The notes under the pieces are model-generated. The model did no database searches. It was not told the DNA's origin and saw nothing but the letters and a program-made list of their open reading frames with translations. This document shows positions 26,774 to 36,600 of a stretch of DNA of 64,000 nucleotides, piece after piece. Where the stretch lies: positions 7,671,001-7,735,000 of the forward strand of contig NZ_ARVW01000001.1 in assembly GCF_000384315.1 (NCBI RefSeq), given 5' to 3'. The first letter of the stretch is position 1; each line of letters opens with the position of its first letter. The DNA comes from Amycolatopsis nigrescens CSC17Ta-90. Its GTDB lineage: Bacteria; Actinomycetota; Actinomycetes; Mycobacteriales; Pseudonocardiaceae. Made by a program: the position numbers and the translations under genes.

Positions 26774-27763
26774 TCAGCTCGGCCGCACGGTGCGGCCGCT
26801 GCGCATGCTTTCCTCGGCCGCGTCGGCAAGGGCGAGCGCCGCACGGCCGTCGGCGAAACCAGGCTCGGGACGGTCGCCCTTCTCCACCGCGGTGACGAAA
26901 TGGTCCAGTTCCGCGTGATAGGTCGGGCCGTAGCGCTCCAGGAAGAAGTCCAGGTACGGCCGGGCCGCCTCGGTTCGATCCGGTCCGGCGTAGCGAACGC
27001 TGGTGGGCAGCTGGTTGTACACGGTCAGCATGCCGTCGCTGCCGAACGCCTCCAGCCGCTGGTCGTAGCCGAAGGTGCAGCGCCGGCTGTTGGTGATGTG
27101 GCACAGCGCGCCCGCCGCGGAGCGCAGCACGACCACGCCGCTGTCGATGTCGCCGCAGTCCTCGATGTAGTCCTCGACCAGGTTGGCGCCGGTTGCCTGC
27201 ACCTCGACGATGTCGCCGAGAACGAACCGGGCCATGTCGAGGTCGTGGATGGCCATGTCCCGGAACAGCCCGCCGGACTTGGCGACGTACTCGGCCGGCG
27301 GCGGGGCCGGGTCCCGGCTGATGATCGTCAGCTGCTCGATCCGGCCGATCTCACCGGCGTGCACCCGGTCGCGGAGCTCCCGGAAGGACAGGTCGAACCG
27401 GCGGTTGAAGCCGACCATCACGTTCGCGTCCGCCGAGCCGATCTCGGCCCAGCAGGCGTCGACCCGGCCGATGTCCAGGTCGATCGGCTTCTCGCAGAGG
27501 ACCGCCTTGCCCGCTCGCACCGCACGGGTGAGGAGATCGACGTGGGTGGGCGTCGAGGAGGCGATGACCACGGCGTCGACGCTCCGGTCAGCCAGCACCG
27601 CGTCCACGTCGGCGGTGGCGGTCGCGCCGTGCCGCGCGGCGACGGCCTGCGCGGCGTCCGGCATCGGATCGCACACCCAGGCCAGCTCGGCGCGTGGGTG
27701 GCCGGCGATCGAGTCGGCGTGCACGCGGCCGATTCGGCCGCCTCCGAAGAGCGCCAGTCGCAT
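26774..27763 (-). CDS. Gfo/Idh/MocA dehydrogenase, inositol 2-dehydrogenase-like
   Basis: 329 residues. N-terminal NAD(P) motif GGGRIGRVHADSIAGHP, the CEKPIDLD motif carrying the catalytic Lys (about residue 94), and the IolG-type segment VGFNRRFDLSFRELRD ... SRDPAPPPAEYV ... GGLFRDMAIHDLDMARF with the catalytic Asp-x3-His. The match to myo-inositol 2-dehydrogenase is strong in these blocks. AAGGAG ribosome site eight bases upstream of ATG. In context it may interconvert a cyclitol hydroxyl and ketone rather than serve catabolism, because the rest of an inositol catabolic operon is absent. Confidence 0.9.
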   Translation of the reverse strand: MRLALFGGGRIGRVHADSIAGHPRAELAWVCDPMPDAAQAVAARHGATATADVDAVLADRSVDAVVIASSTPTHVDLLTRAVRAGKAVLCEKPIDLDIGRVDACWAEIGSADANVMVGFNRRFDLSFRELRDRVHAGEIGRIEQLTIISRDPAPPPAEYVAKSGGLFRDMAIHDLDMARFVLGDIVEVQATGANLVEDYIEDCGDIDSGVVVLRSAAGALCHITNSRRCTFGYDQRLEAFGSDGMLTVYNQLPTSVRYAGPDRTEAARPYLDFFLERYGPTYHAELDHFVTAVEKGDRPEPGFADGRAALALADAAEESMRSGRTVRPS

Positions 27764-28066
27764 CGTGGAACTCCTTGCCCGTGTGAATGGCCGTCGGTTC
27801 GGTCCGCACATCACCCGCACACAAGTTCTACCTCAGGACGACCGGATGTGTCGATTGCCGTTTTCGAATAGCACATCCACTGAAGTTGATCAAGGTTGCG
27901 GTTGGAAGTTGGCCAGGACAAGTTTCCCGAATGGCAGCTGTGGCGTTCGTCAACTTTGCCGACCCCGGATGCGGAAGGACGGCGCTCGACCGAAATCCGG
28001 GTGGCCGTTAATCTGTTATCCGCCGATGGGGTCGAATGAAGACGGCGTGAAGCGGAGGAAAACGTT
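27764..28066. promoter_or_regulatory. Divergent promoter region between the IolG-like and SDR genes
   Basis: 303 bases, AT-richer than its surroundings. A 7-bp inverted repeat (GGATGTG at 27844-27850 and CACATCC at 27872-27878, 21 bases apart) is the only clear structure. No open frame here has a ribosome site or a family match. Confidence 0.4.
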
Positions 28067-28843
28067 ATGAGCCTGCTGTCCGAAAAGGTGGTACTGGTGA
28101 GCGGCGGGACGTCCGGCATCGGTGCGGCCACCGCGCGGGCGGCGGCTCGGGCCGGGGCGTCGGTCGTGGTGACCGGCAGGCGGCAGGCAGTGGGGGAGAA
28201 GGTGGCCGCGGAGCTGCGCGAGCTGGGTGCCGCCGCCAGGTACATCCCGTGCGATGCCGCCGACGTCGCACAGGTGAAGGCGGCGGTCGAGGCGGTGGTG
28301 GCGGAGTTCTCCCGGGTCGACGGGCTGGTCAACGCCGCGGCCCTGACCTCGCGGGGCACCCTGCTGGACACCACCCCGGAGCTGTTCGACGCGCATGTCG
28401 CGGCCAACCTGCGCGGGCCGTTCTTCCTGATGCAGGCGGTGGTGGCGGATATGAAGCGTCGCGGCGCGCCCGGCTCGATCGTCAACATCGGCTCCGAGGC
28501 GGCGCAGGGCGGGGCGCCGTATCTGGCGCCGTACGTCCTCACGAAGGCCGGTCTGGCCGGTCTCACCTGCAACGCCGCCTACGCGCACCGCGCCGACCGG
28601 ATCCGGATCAACCAGCTGAACATCGGCTGGACGGACACCGAAGGCGAGGACGAGACCCAGCGCCGGTTCCACGGTGCCGGCGACGACTGGCGGGAGCAGG
28701 CTGGCCGCCGCCTGCCGATGGGCCGGCTGGCCGACCCGGACGAGATCGCCGACATGGTGGTGTTCCTGCTCTCCGCGCGCAGCGGGGTGGTCACCGGCTC
28801 CGTCCTGGACTGGGACCAGAACGTGGTGGGGGCGCACGACTGA
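28067..28843 (+). CDS. Short-chain dehydrogenase/reductase, cyclitol/sugar type
   Basis: 258 residues. Cofactor motif VSGGTSGIGAATARAAARAG, the NAA motif (GLVNAAALTS), catalytic Ser in NIGSEAAQG and YxxxK in PYVLTKAG; after these comes an insertion rich in charged residues (DTEGEDETQRRFHGAGDDW) shared with SDRs acting on inositols and similar polyols. A GAGG site precedes the ATG. Probably supplies one redox step on the sugar or cyclitol part of the product. Confidence 0.87.
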   Translation: MSLLSEKVVLVSGGTSGIGAATARAAARAGASVVVTGRRQAVGEKVAAELRELGAAARYIPCDAADVAQVKAAVEAVVAEFSRVDGLVNAAALTSRGTLLDTTPELFDAHVAANLRGPFFLMQAVVADMKRRGAPGSIVNIGSEAAQGGAPYLAPYVLTKAGLAGLTCNAAYAHRADRIRINQLNIGWTDTEGEDETQRRFHGAGDDWREQAGRRLPMGRLADPDEIADMVVFLLSARSGVVTGSVLDWDQNVVGAHD

Positions 28844-29331
28844 GCCGCGGTCGCCAGTAGCCGTTCCGCACTGTGTGATTAATCGTTGAATGCCCGGTTC
28901 TGGAATGCAAATCACTGCTCGCTCGCGGTGGAACACGGGCATTGTACCGGATTCGAGCCGGGTAAAGGTAATGAGCGCGAACGCAGGGTGAAATCGTTTG
29001 ATTCTATCTGCGGCAGGTGTGCTCCAGAGGGTGGACGACAGCAATCGTGCTCATTAAGGTAAATAATCACGATGTACTGAGGGGATGTGTTGGTTGTGGT
29101 CGCACCGGTATGGCGGTCAGCTGTTGGTGATCTTCGCCGGTCGGGCTGGGGTGGGATGCCGACACGGCAGGCGAGCCCGACCAGCCGGTGATGACCTGCG
29201 GTTTCCTGGCCGGGTAACCGGCGGTCCGGTCGCTGGTGGTGTCAACCCCGCCTTTGTCCCGGCACATCATGCCGGCCCATGAACGCCCGCACCGCATACA
29301 TCCGAAGATCGCCAGCCAGGAGAGGGGCAAC
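28844..29331. other. 488-base leader/intergenic region upstream of the StrR-type regulator
   Basis: No gene is supported here. The first half (28860-29085) is AT-rich, as expected for promoter DNA, with GGGTGAAATCG at 28986-28996 resembling the GGTGRAAATAG box found elsewhere but imperfect. A 9-bp inverted repeat GGTCGGGCT at 29139-29147 and AGCCCGACC at 29174-29182 could fold in the 5' leader of the regulator mRNA. Confidence 0.4.
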
Positions 29332-30246
29332 ATGCTGCGTGACCGGCAGGCAACCGCCGACCGTGGGGCAGGCTCAGCTGAGCACGCGAATGCCGGTGTC
29401 CCCGCTGGCGAGGGCCGGACCGGCGGACTGGCCGGCACCGTGGTCTGGACCCGGCTCGATCGGCTCCTGCCGCCGCGTGACTCCCCCCGGCTGGCCGGCA
29501 TCGATTCCGAGCACGTGCGAAGGCTCGTGGAGACGACCGGCACCCTGCCGCCGATCGTGGTCGATCGCCGGACGATGCGGGTGATCGACGGCGTGCATCG
29601 AGTCCGGGCCGCCGAGATTGCCGGGGTAGAAGGGATTTTGGTCCGGTTCTTCGACGGCGACCTGATGGACGCCTATCTGTTCGCCCTGTCCAGCAACATC
29701 GCGCACGGGCTGCCGTTGACGCTGGCCGACCGCAAGGCCGCCGCGGCGCGTCTCCTCGAACTCCGCCCGATCTGGTCGAACCGGGCGATCGCGAAACAGG
29801 CCGGCCTCGATCACAAGACGGTCGGTGCGTTGCGCCGCCGGTCAACTGGGGAAGATCCCCAGTTGACCGCCAGGCTCGGCCGCGACGGCCGGCTGCGCCG
29901 GGTCGCGCCCGATCCCGCGCGGATCGCGATGCCGCCGGGCGGCGCACTGGAGAGCGTGGACTCAACCGCCATGCCGGAACCCCGGACCAGTCAGGAAAAT
30001 CCCACCGATGCACCGGACGATCGCTGGGGGAGTGCGCGAGCGCTTCGCGCGGATCCGTCCATCCGCGCGACCGAAGCGGGGCGGATGCTGCTTCGCGCCC
30101 TGGAGCTGCATGCCCGGATGGCGCCGGACTGGGAAAGCATCGCGGACAACTTACCGCCGCATTGCCACGACGTGGTGACCGAGCTGGCGAACCGATGCGC
30201 GGACGACTGGCAACGACTGATCAGGAGGCTTCCCCGGACGCCGTGA
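29332..30246 (+). CDS. StrR/NovG-type ParB-domain pathway activator
   Basis: 304 residues. The N-terminal half is the ParB-like domain of StrR-family activators (RLLPPRDSPRLAGIDSEHVR, then LPPIVVDRRTMRVIDGVHRVRAA and SSNIAHGLPLTLADRKAAA), followed by a helix-turn-helix (NRAIAKQAGLDHKTVGALRRR). Family members switch on aminoglycoside, aminocoumarin and glycopeptide clusters. I start at ATG 29332 behind GGAGAGGGG. Codon 274 is TTA (30151-30153, Leu), so full-length translation should need the bldA tRNA. It is followed after ten bases by an AraC regulator, so the two are likely cotranscribed. Top candidate for the cluster switch. Confidence 0.88.
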   Translation: MLRDRQATADRGAGSAEHANAGVPAGEGRTGGLAGTVVWTRLDRLLPPRDSPRLAGIDSEHVRRLVETTGTLPPIVVDRRTMRVIDGVHRVRAAEIAGVEGILVRFFDGDLMDAYLFALSSNIAHGLPLTLADRKAAAARLLELRPIWSNRAIAKQAGLDHKTVGALRRRSTGEDPQLTARLGRDGRLRRVAPDPARIAMPPGGALESVDSTAMPEPRTSQENPTDAPDDRWGSARALRADPSIRATEAGRMLLRALELHARMAPDWESIADNLPPHCHDVVTELANRCADDWQRLIRRLPRTP

Positions 30247-30256
30247 ACGGAGCGAG

Positions 30257-31243
30257 ATGGCCCAGCTGCCCCTGGACAGGTACAAGCTGTTCGAGTCGAA
30301 CGACATCACTTACACCCGGGACCGGCTGACCGAACTCCTCTGCCGGCACCGGATGGACGTCGTCGGCCGGACGGCTCGGCTGAACGCCGTCGTGCACGGC
30401 CTTACCATGCAAAGCATCGCGATTTCCTATGTCTCCTACGGGGAAGGTGTCTGGGTCTGCACGGACGAACCGGAGTCGTTCCTGGTGATCATCCCGCTGG
30501 CCGGGCACGGCATCCTGCAGAGCGGAGCCGAGCAGGTCCAGGCGACACCGCAGCGGATCGGGGTGGTGACGGCAGGGCAGCGGCTGAAGATGCGGTTGTC
30601 CGCGGACTACGCCCAGCTGGTGCTCAGGATCGAGCGGCCCGCGCTGGACGCCAGGCTGTCGGAGATGACCCAGGGCGCGCTCGTCGAGCCCCTTCGCTTC
30701 GAGCTCGGGATGGACGTCACCGGAGGTTATCGCCGCAGCTGGTACGGCTCGTTGCTGCACTACGTGTCCGACCTGAACCGCCCGGACACGATGTTCATGC
30801 ATCCGCTCGCGATCGACAAGATCGAGCGAATGCTGATCATGGGCCTGCTGCTGGCCCAGCCGCACAACTGCACGGCGATTCTCAACGACGGCGCCCGGCC
30901 CCGGTATTCGCGGCGGGTGGGCATCGTGGTCGACTCGATCGAAGGCCATCCGGAGTGGGCGCACACCCCGGCCAGCATGGCCAGGCGAGCCGGGGTGAGC
31001 GTCCGGGCGATTCAGAAGGCGTTTCGGGAGGAGCTGGGCACCTCGCCGAGCGAGTACCTCCGGGAGGTCCGGCTGCAACGGGTGTACAACGAGCTGCTCG
31101 CCGCACCGGCGGATACCACCACCGTGGGGGAGATCGCCAGGAAATGGGGATTTTCGCACCACGGGCGATTCGCGGCGATGTACCGGGAGCGGTTCGGCGA
31201 GTCGCCGAAGGAGACCTTGCGGTGGCTGGGGCCGGGGCTGTAG
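30257..31243 (+). CDS. AraC-family transcriptional regulator
   Basis: 328 residues. N-terminal ligand domain of the AraC-binding-like type (SYVSYGEGVWVCTDEPESFLVIIPLAG) and two helix-turn-helix motifs at the C-terminus (MARRAGVSVRAIQKAFREELG; VGEIARKWGFSHHGRFAAMYRERFG). Next to the StrR-type gene and upstream of the sulfate-activation pair. Ligand unknown; pathway intermediates or product are plausible inducers. Confidence 0.9.
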   Translation: MAQLPLDRYKLFESNDITYTRDRLTELLCRHRMDVVGRTARLNAVVHGLTMQSIAISYVSYGEGVWVCTDEPESFLVIIPLAGHGILQSGAEQVQATPQRIGVVTAGQRLKMRLSADYAQLVLRIERPALDARLSEMTQGALVEPLRFELGMDVTGGYRRSWYGSLLHYVSDLNRPDTMFMHPLAIDKIERMLIMGLLLAQPHNCTAILNDGARPRYSRRVGIVVDSIEGHPEWAHTPASMARRAGVSVRAIQKAFREELGTSPSEYLREVRLQRVYNELLAAPADTTTVGEIARKWGFSHHGRFAAMYRERFGESPKETLRWLGPGL

Positions 31244-31328
31244 CACCTGGTCGCTTTGGTGAAAGTGACCGTGGTGACGAGCATGGAGCGTTGTCCTACG
31301 GTGGTGTCTTCGGAAAGGTGGTTCCAGT

Positions 31329-31850
31329 GTGACGAAGACCTACCGGACGTCGTCGGTGCACACCCTCGAAGCCGAGTCGGTGTACATATTTCGCGAGGTC
31401 GTGGCGACCTTCGAGCGACCGGCGCTGCTGTTTTCCGGCGATGCGGACTCGATGGTGCTGCTGCGCATCGCGGCAAAGGCATTCTGGCCCGCCGACCCGC
31501 CATTCCCGATGCTACACCTGGAAACCGGGCACGATTCCGCCGAGCTGACCCTGTTGCGGGCGATTCGGGCGGCGGAGTTCGACGGGGTGTTCGACGGTGC
31601 GCGGCGGGACGAGCAGAACTCGCACGCGAACGAGGTGTTCAGTTCGCGAGACGAGTTCGGACAGTGGGATCCGCGCCACCGGTCGGTCGAACCGTGGAAC
31701 CTTTACCACGGAGCCCATCGTCGCGGCGACCACGTCCGGGTTTTCCCGCTCGCGAACTGGACCGAGCCGGATATCCGGTGCTACCTCGCCGCCGAGGACA
31801 TCGAGCTGCCGTCGTTCGCCGACGACAGCGGGGAAGAAGGTTGCCGCTGA
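31329..31850 (+). CDS. Pruned and probably inactive CysD-like sulfate adenylyltransferase subunit 2
   Basis: 173 residues, about 300 in normal CysD. The frame aligns well to CysD ([69 protein letters not shown]) but three things are wrong: the ATP-binding PP-loop SGGKDS is SGDADS; about 45 residues between the TGH motif (LHLETGH) and GARRDE are missing; and about 100 C-terminal residues are lost after IELPSFADD. The frame is otherwise open and its stop overlaps the next start (ATGA). Seen: the losses. Inferred: no ATP sulfurylase activity on its own; possibly a relic or a structural partner of CysNC. Confidence 0.8.
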   Translation: MTKTYRTSSVHTLEAESVYIFREVVATFERPALLFSGDADSMVLLRIAAKAFWPADPPFPMLHLETGHDSAELTLLRAIRAAEFDGVFDGARRDEQNSHANEVFSSRDEFGQWDPRHRSVEPWNLYHGAHRRGDHVRVFPLANWTEPDIRCYLAAEDIELPSFADDSGEEGCR

Positions 31851-33571
31851 TGTCGCGAGTTGTGCGCCTTGCCACTGCGGGTGGTGTGCACGCCGGGAAG
31901 TCGACCCTGGTCGACAGGCTGGTGCTCGATGCCAAGGCCCGGCACCCACCCGCGGTCGCGCACCGATATTTCGCCACCGCCCGGCGGAAGTTCATGGTCA
32001 CCGACCCGCCAGGGCACGGACGGCACACCCGCGACCTGGTTGCCGGCGCCTCCACCGCCGACATCGCACTGATCCTCGTCGACGCCGGCCGCGGACTCGT
32101 CGAGCAGTCGCGGCGGCATGCCTTTCTCACCGGCCTCCTGCGCGTGCCGCACCTCGTGCTGTGCGTGAACAAGATGGACACGGTCGGCTGGTCCCGGCAC
32201 CGGTTCGCCGAGATCGAGGAGAAGTTCCGCGGCTTCGCCACGAAGCTGGACGTGCGGGACCTGAGCTTCGTGCCGGTTTCGGCGTTGCACGGCGACAACA
32301 TCGCGCACTGCTCGGCCCGCATGCCCTGGTACGAGGGAATGCCGCTGTTGCACCGGCTGGAGCAGGCGCCGGTCGAGCCCGACCTGGACTCGGCTGGTGC
32401 TCGTTTCCCGGTGCAGTACGTGATATCCCAGTACGCGCCCGGCTTTCGCGGTTATGCCGGCACCGTGTCCGGCGGGGTGATCGCCGCAGGTGACGAGGTG
32501 GTCGTGCTGCCGTCGGGATTCCGGTCGAGGGTGCGCGCGATCTGGGTTCCCGGTGGTGGCGAGGTGACCGAGGCGGTTCCGCCGCAGGCCGTGACCGTGC
32601 AGCTCGACGACGACCTGGACGTCGCCCGCGGTGACCTGATCTGCCGTCCGGGAAACCAGCCGCACGCCCGCCAGGACTTCGAAGCGATGCTCTGCTGGTT
32701 CTCCGAACAGGTCGAGCTGAAACCCGGCGGCACCTACACGGTGCGGCACACCACCAGGACCACCACGGCGGAGGTGTACGAGCTGGACTACCGGCTCGAT
32801 GGCGGCCAACTGCGACGCGACCAGTTCGTGGAGTCCTTGTCCGCCAACGAGATCGGCCGGGTGCGACTGCGCAGCCGGCAGCCGTTGATGTTCGATCCCT
32901 ATCGCCGCAACCGCACCACCGGCGGCTTCGTCCTCGTCGACGACGCCTCCGAGCAGACGCTCGGCGCCGGCGTGATCATCGGCCCGGGGCAGGGGGCCGC
33001 CTGCCTGGACCGGTGCGCCGAGGAGCAGCGCGATGCAAGACTGACGCGGGGGATGACCATTTGGATCACCGGGCTGTCCGGGGCGGGCAAGTCGACGGTG
33101 GCCGAGGAGCTGGCACACCGGTTGCTCGGTGCCGGCAGGCCGGCCTATGTGCTCGACGGGGACAGCCTGCGTGAAGGGCTGAACGACGACCTCGGGTTCA
33201 GCCCCGAGGACCGGGCGGAGAACGTGCGGCGGGTCGGCGAGGTGGCCAAGCTGTTCGCCGACGCCGGCACGATCGCCGTGGTCTCCCTGATCAGTCCCTT
33301 TCGCGCCGACCGGGACCGGGCTCGTGCCGTGCACCGGGAAGCCGGGTTGCCCTTCGTCGAGATCTTCATGGACACCCCGCTCGAGATCTGCGAAGCCCGG
33401 GATCCCAAAGGGCTCTACGCCAGCGCCCGCGCCGGGGAACTGCCGGACTTCACCGGAATAGGGTCCCCCTATGAGGAACCACTCGATCCGGAACTCGTGC
33501 TCCGCCCCGGTGACGGCGATCCGCAGTCGATGGTTTCGTCCATTCTCACCTTTCTGAACTGGCTCGGGTAA
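31850..33571 (+). CDS. cysNC: CysN-CysC fusion with pruned GTPase domain and intact APS kinase
   Basis: 573 residues. The CysN part keeps P-loop GGVHAGKST, a changed G3 motif (DPPGH for DTPGH), NKMD and both beta-barrel domains, but about 55-60 residues are missing between LVLDAKA and [11 protein letters not shown], removing switch I with the REQGITID motif. The C-terminal CysC part (about residues 400-573) is complete: [40 protein letters not shown] and DPKGLYASA. So APS phosphorylation to PAPS should work, while GTP-driven sulfate adenylation probably does not. The ATG overlaps the CysD-like stop. Likely serves the sulfotransferase at 24.7 kb. Confidence 0.88.
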   Translation: MSRVVRLATAGGVHAGKSTLVDRLVLDAKARHPPAVAHRYFATARRKFMVTDPPGHGRHTRDLVAGASTADIALILVDAGRGLVEQSRRHAFLTGLLRVPHLVLCVNKMDTVGWSRHRFAEIEEKFRGFATKLDVRDLSFVPVSALHGDNIAHCSARMPWYEGMPLLHRLEQAPVEPDLDSAGARFPVQYVISQYAPGFRGYAGTVSGGVIAAGDEVVVLPSGFRSRVRAIWVPGGGEVTEAVPPQAVTVQLDDDLDVARGDLICRPGNQPHARQDFEAMLCWFSEQVELKPGGTYTVRHTTRTTTAEVYELDYRLDGGQLRRDQFVESLSANEIGRVRLRSRQPLMFDPYRRNRTTGGFVLVDDASEQTLGAGVIIGPGQGAACLDRCAEEQRDARLTRGMTIWITGLSGAGKSTVAEELAHRLLGAGRPAYVLDGDSLREGLNDDLGFSPEDRAENVRRVGEVAKLFADAGTIAVVSLISPFRADRDRARAVHREAGLPFVEIFMDTPLEICEARDPKGLYASARAGELPDFTGIGSPYEEPLDPELVLRPGDGDPQSMVSSILTFLNWLG

Positions 33572-33663
33572 TGCACTGGAGTCCGCCGGGTGGAGGTCTC
33601 CTCCGTTGACCCTTGTTCGCCGCCGGTCACAGAATCGCTGAAGTGGACACAGGGAGGGAGATC

Positions 33664-36600
33664 GTGGGCGAGCAGCTCGAACGATCGGACCGGCGGCTTG
33701 CCGAGGACCCGATCGCGATCGTGGGCCTGTCCGGCCTGTTCCCGAAGGCGCGCGACCACCGGGAGTACTGGCAGAACATCGTCGACGCGGTGGACTGCAC
33801 CGAGGAGGTGCCCGCGTCCCGGTGGAAGATCGACGACCACTACGACCCCGATCCCGGTGCGGCGGACAAGACCTACTCGCGGCGCGGCGCGTTCATCCCG
33901 GACGTCGAGTTCGACCCGCTGGAGTTCGGCCTGCCGCCCAACCAGCTCGAGGTCACCAGCACGATGCAAACCCTGAGCCTCGGGGTGGCGCGTGACCTGC
34001 TCCGGGACTGCGGCGCCGATGGCGACTGGTACGACCCCCGGCGCACCGGCGTGGTGCTGGGCGTCACCGGGCCGGTGCCGCTGATGCACCCGCTCGCCGC
34101 GCGGCTGTCCACTCCGGTGCTCAAGGAGGTCGTCCGCAGCTGCGGGCTGTCCGAGCAGGACGCCGACGCCATCGCGGACAAGTACGTCAGCTCGTTCGCG
34201 CCATGGGAGGAGAATTCCTATCCCGGCTTGCTCGCCAACGTGGTCGCGGGCCGGGTGGCCAACCGGCTCGGCCTCGGCGGCCTGAACTGCACGGTGGACG
34301 CCGCCTGCGCGGCCTCGCTTTCCGCGATGCGCACCGCGATCGCCGAGCTGGTCGACGGCAGGGCGGACACCATGATCACCGGCGGGGTGGACACCGAGAC
34401 CACCATTTTCACCTACCTCTGCTTCAGCAAGGTGGGTGCGCTGTCCCGGCGCGACCGGATCAGCCCGTTCGACGACGCCGCCGACGGGACGCTGCTTGGC
34501 GAGGGCATCGGCATGCTCGCGCTGCGGCGGCTCGCCGACGCCGAACGGGACGGCAACAGGATCTACGCGGTCATCCGAGGCATCGGCTCCTCCAGCGACG
34601 GCCGGGCGAAGAGCATCTACGCGCCGCACGCGCAGGGCCAGCGCCTCGCGCTGGAGCGCGCCTACGCGGACGCGGACTGCTCGGCCGCCACGGTGGAGCT
34701 CTTCGAGGCACACGCGACCGGTACCGCGGTCGGTGACCGCACCGAGCTGACCGCACTCGGCGAACTGCTCCGGGATTCGGCCGGTGCACGGCACGGCGCC
34801 GCACTCGGCAGCGTCAAGTCGCAGATCGGCCACACCAGGGGTGCGGCGGGTGCGGCGAGCGTGCTGAAACTTGCGCTCAGCCTGTACCACCGGGTGCTGC
34901 CGCCGACGATCAACGTCGAGCGTCCCAGCCAGGCGGTCGATTTCGCGGACAGCCCGTTCTACCTCAACATCCGCACCCGGCCCTGGGTCCGCGACCCGCA
35001 CCGGCCCCGGCGGCGGGCGGCGGCCTCGGCGATGGGGTTCGGCGGGACGAACTTCCACATCGTGCTCGAGGAGCACGACCACGGGCCGATCCTGCACCGC
35101 ACCCCGCGCGCCCACCTGTGGCACGCGCCGGACACCGCGGCGCTGCTCGACCTGCTGCGCTCGGGCGCCGCGCCGACCGACGCCGAGGTGATTCCCGCCG
35201 ACCACGCGCGGATCGGCTTCGTGGCCACGGACGACGAGGCGGAGCTGCGGAAGCTGGCGGCCTCGCAGCTCGCGGCCCGGGCGGATGCCGCCGAGTGGAG
35301 CCACCCGCGAGGTGTGTTCTTCCGCCGGGCGGGGCTGCCGGAGCTCAAGGTCGGGGCGCTGTTCGCCGGGCAGGGCAGCCAGTACCTCGACATGGGGCTG
35401 AAGGCCGTGCTCAACACGCCCACCATCGCGGACACCCTGGACGAGGCGAACGCGTTCTTCGACGACGCCGGTCCCCGGCTGGCGCAGGTGATGTTCCCGC
35501 CGCCGGTGTTCGACGCCGCGCAGCGCCAGGCGCAGAAAGACCTGCTGCGCGGCACCGAGTACGCGCAGCCGGCGATCGGCGCGCTGGCGGCGGGGCAGTT
35601 CCGGTTCCTGCGCGGCCTCGGCTTGCGCTGCGCCGGCTACCTCGGGCACAGCTTCGGTGAGGTCACCGCGCTGTGGGCGGCGGGCTCGGTGTCCGATGCC
35701 GACTTCTTCCGGCTGGCCCGAGCGCGTGGCCAGGCGATGATGCCGGTCAGCACGGAGGCCGACCCCGGCGCGATGGTGGCGGTCAACGCCAGCCGCGAGC
35801 AGGTCGAAGAGATCCTGGCCGGCATCGGTGACGTGGAGATCTGCAACCACAACGCACCGGACCAGGTCGTCGTCGGGGGCGGCACGGCCGCGGTGGAAAC
35901 GGTGATCCAGGTCTGCGTCGGACGTGGGGTCGCCGCGCGCCGGCTGCCCGTCGCCGCCGCGTTCCACACCCACTACGTCGGCCATGCCGTCGAGGCGTTC
36001 CGGCCGGCCGTGGAGTCCGTCCACATCGGAGCGCCGGGTGCACCCGTGCACACCAACTCGCCGGGCGCGAGCTACGGCGCTGACACCGAGGCCAACCGCC
36101 GCGTGCTGCTGGCCCAGCTGCGCCAACCGGTCGAGTTCGTGGCGGCGCTGCGGACGATGCGGGAGGCCGGCTGCACGGTGTTCGTCGAGTTCGGGCCCAA
36201 GCAGGTGCTGACCTCGGTAGCCCGGCGCACCCTCGGCGACACCGCTGTGGTCATTCCCACCGACAGCGGCCCGCACGGCGACAGCGACGCGGCGCTGAAG
36301 CAGGCGGCGCTACGGCTCGCCGTGCTCGGCGCGCCGATCGCGCGGATCAACCGCTTCCAGTCCGCCGAACCCGAAGTTCCGCAGGCGCGGGGCCACACCG
36401 TCACCCTGTCCGCCCCCGAGTACGTGCCCGAAGAACGCCGCAACAGCTACCAGGAAGCTCTGAACGGAGGGCATCGCATGGCCAAACCCGAGCCTCCCGC
36501 GGCGCAGGCTCCCGCCCCCGCCCCGGCGAAACCGAAACCGAAGCCGGACAGCGTGTTGCAGCAACATCTGGCCGTGCACACCGAATATCTGCAGGGTCAG

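Noticed and set aside
27844..27878. Inverted repeat GGATGTG/CACATCC as a defined operator
   Set aside because: Arms are short and 21 bases apart, with no second copy elsewhere that I could find, so I only mention it as a structure.
31258..31267. GGTGAAAGTG as a fourth copy of the promoter box
   Set aside because: It deviates in the AATAG part and does not keep the spacing to -35/-10-like elements or to the start codon.
33469..36276. A 935-codon open frame antisense to the megasynthase
   Set aside because: It is a shadow of GC-rich codon use: no family motifs, Arg/Gly/His-rich composition and no ribosome site, while the plus strand carries an unmistakable KS-AT.
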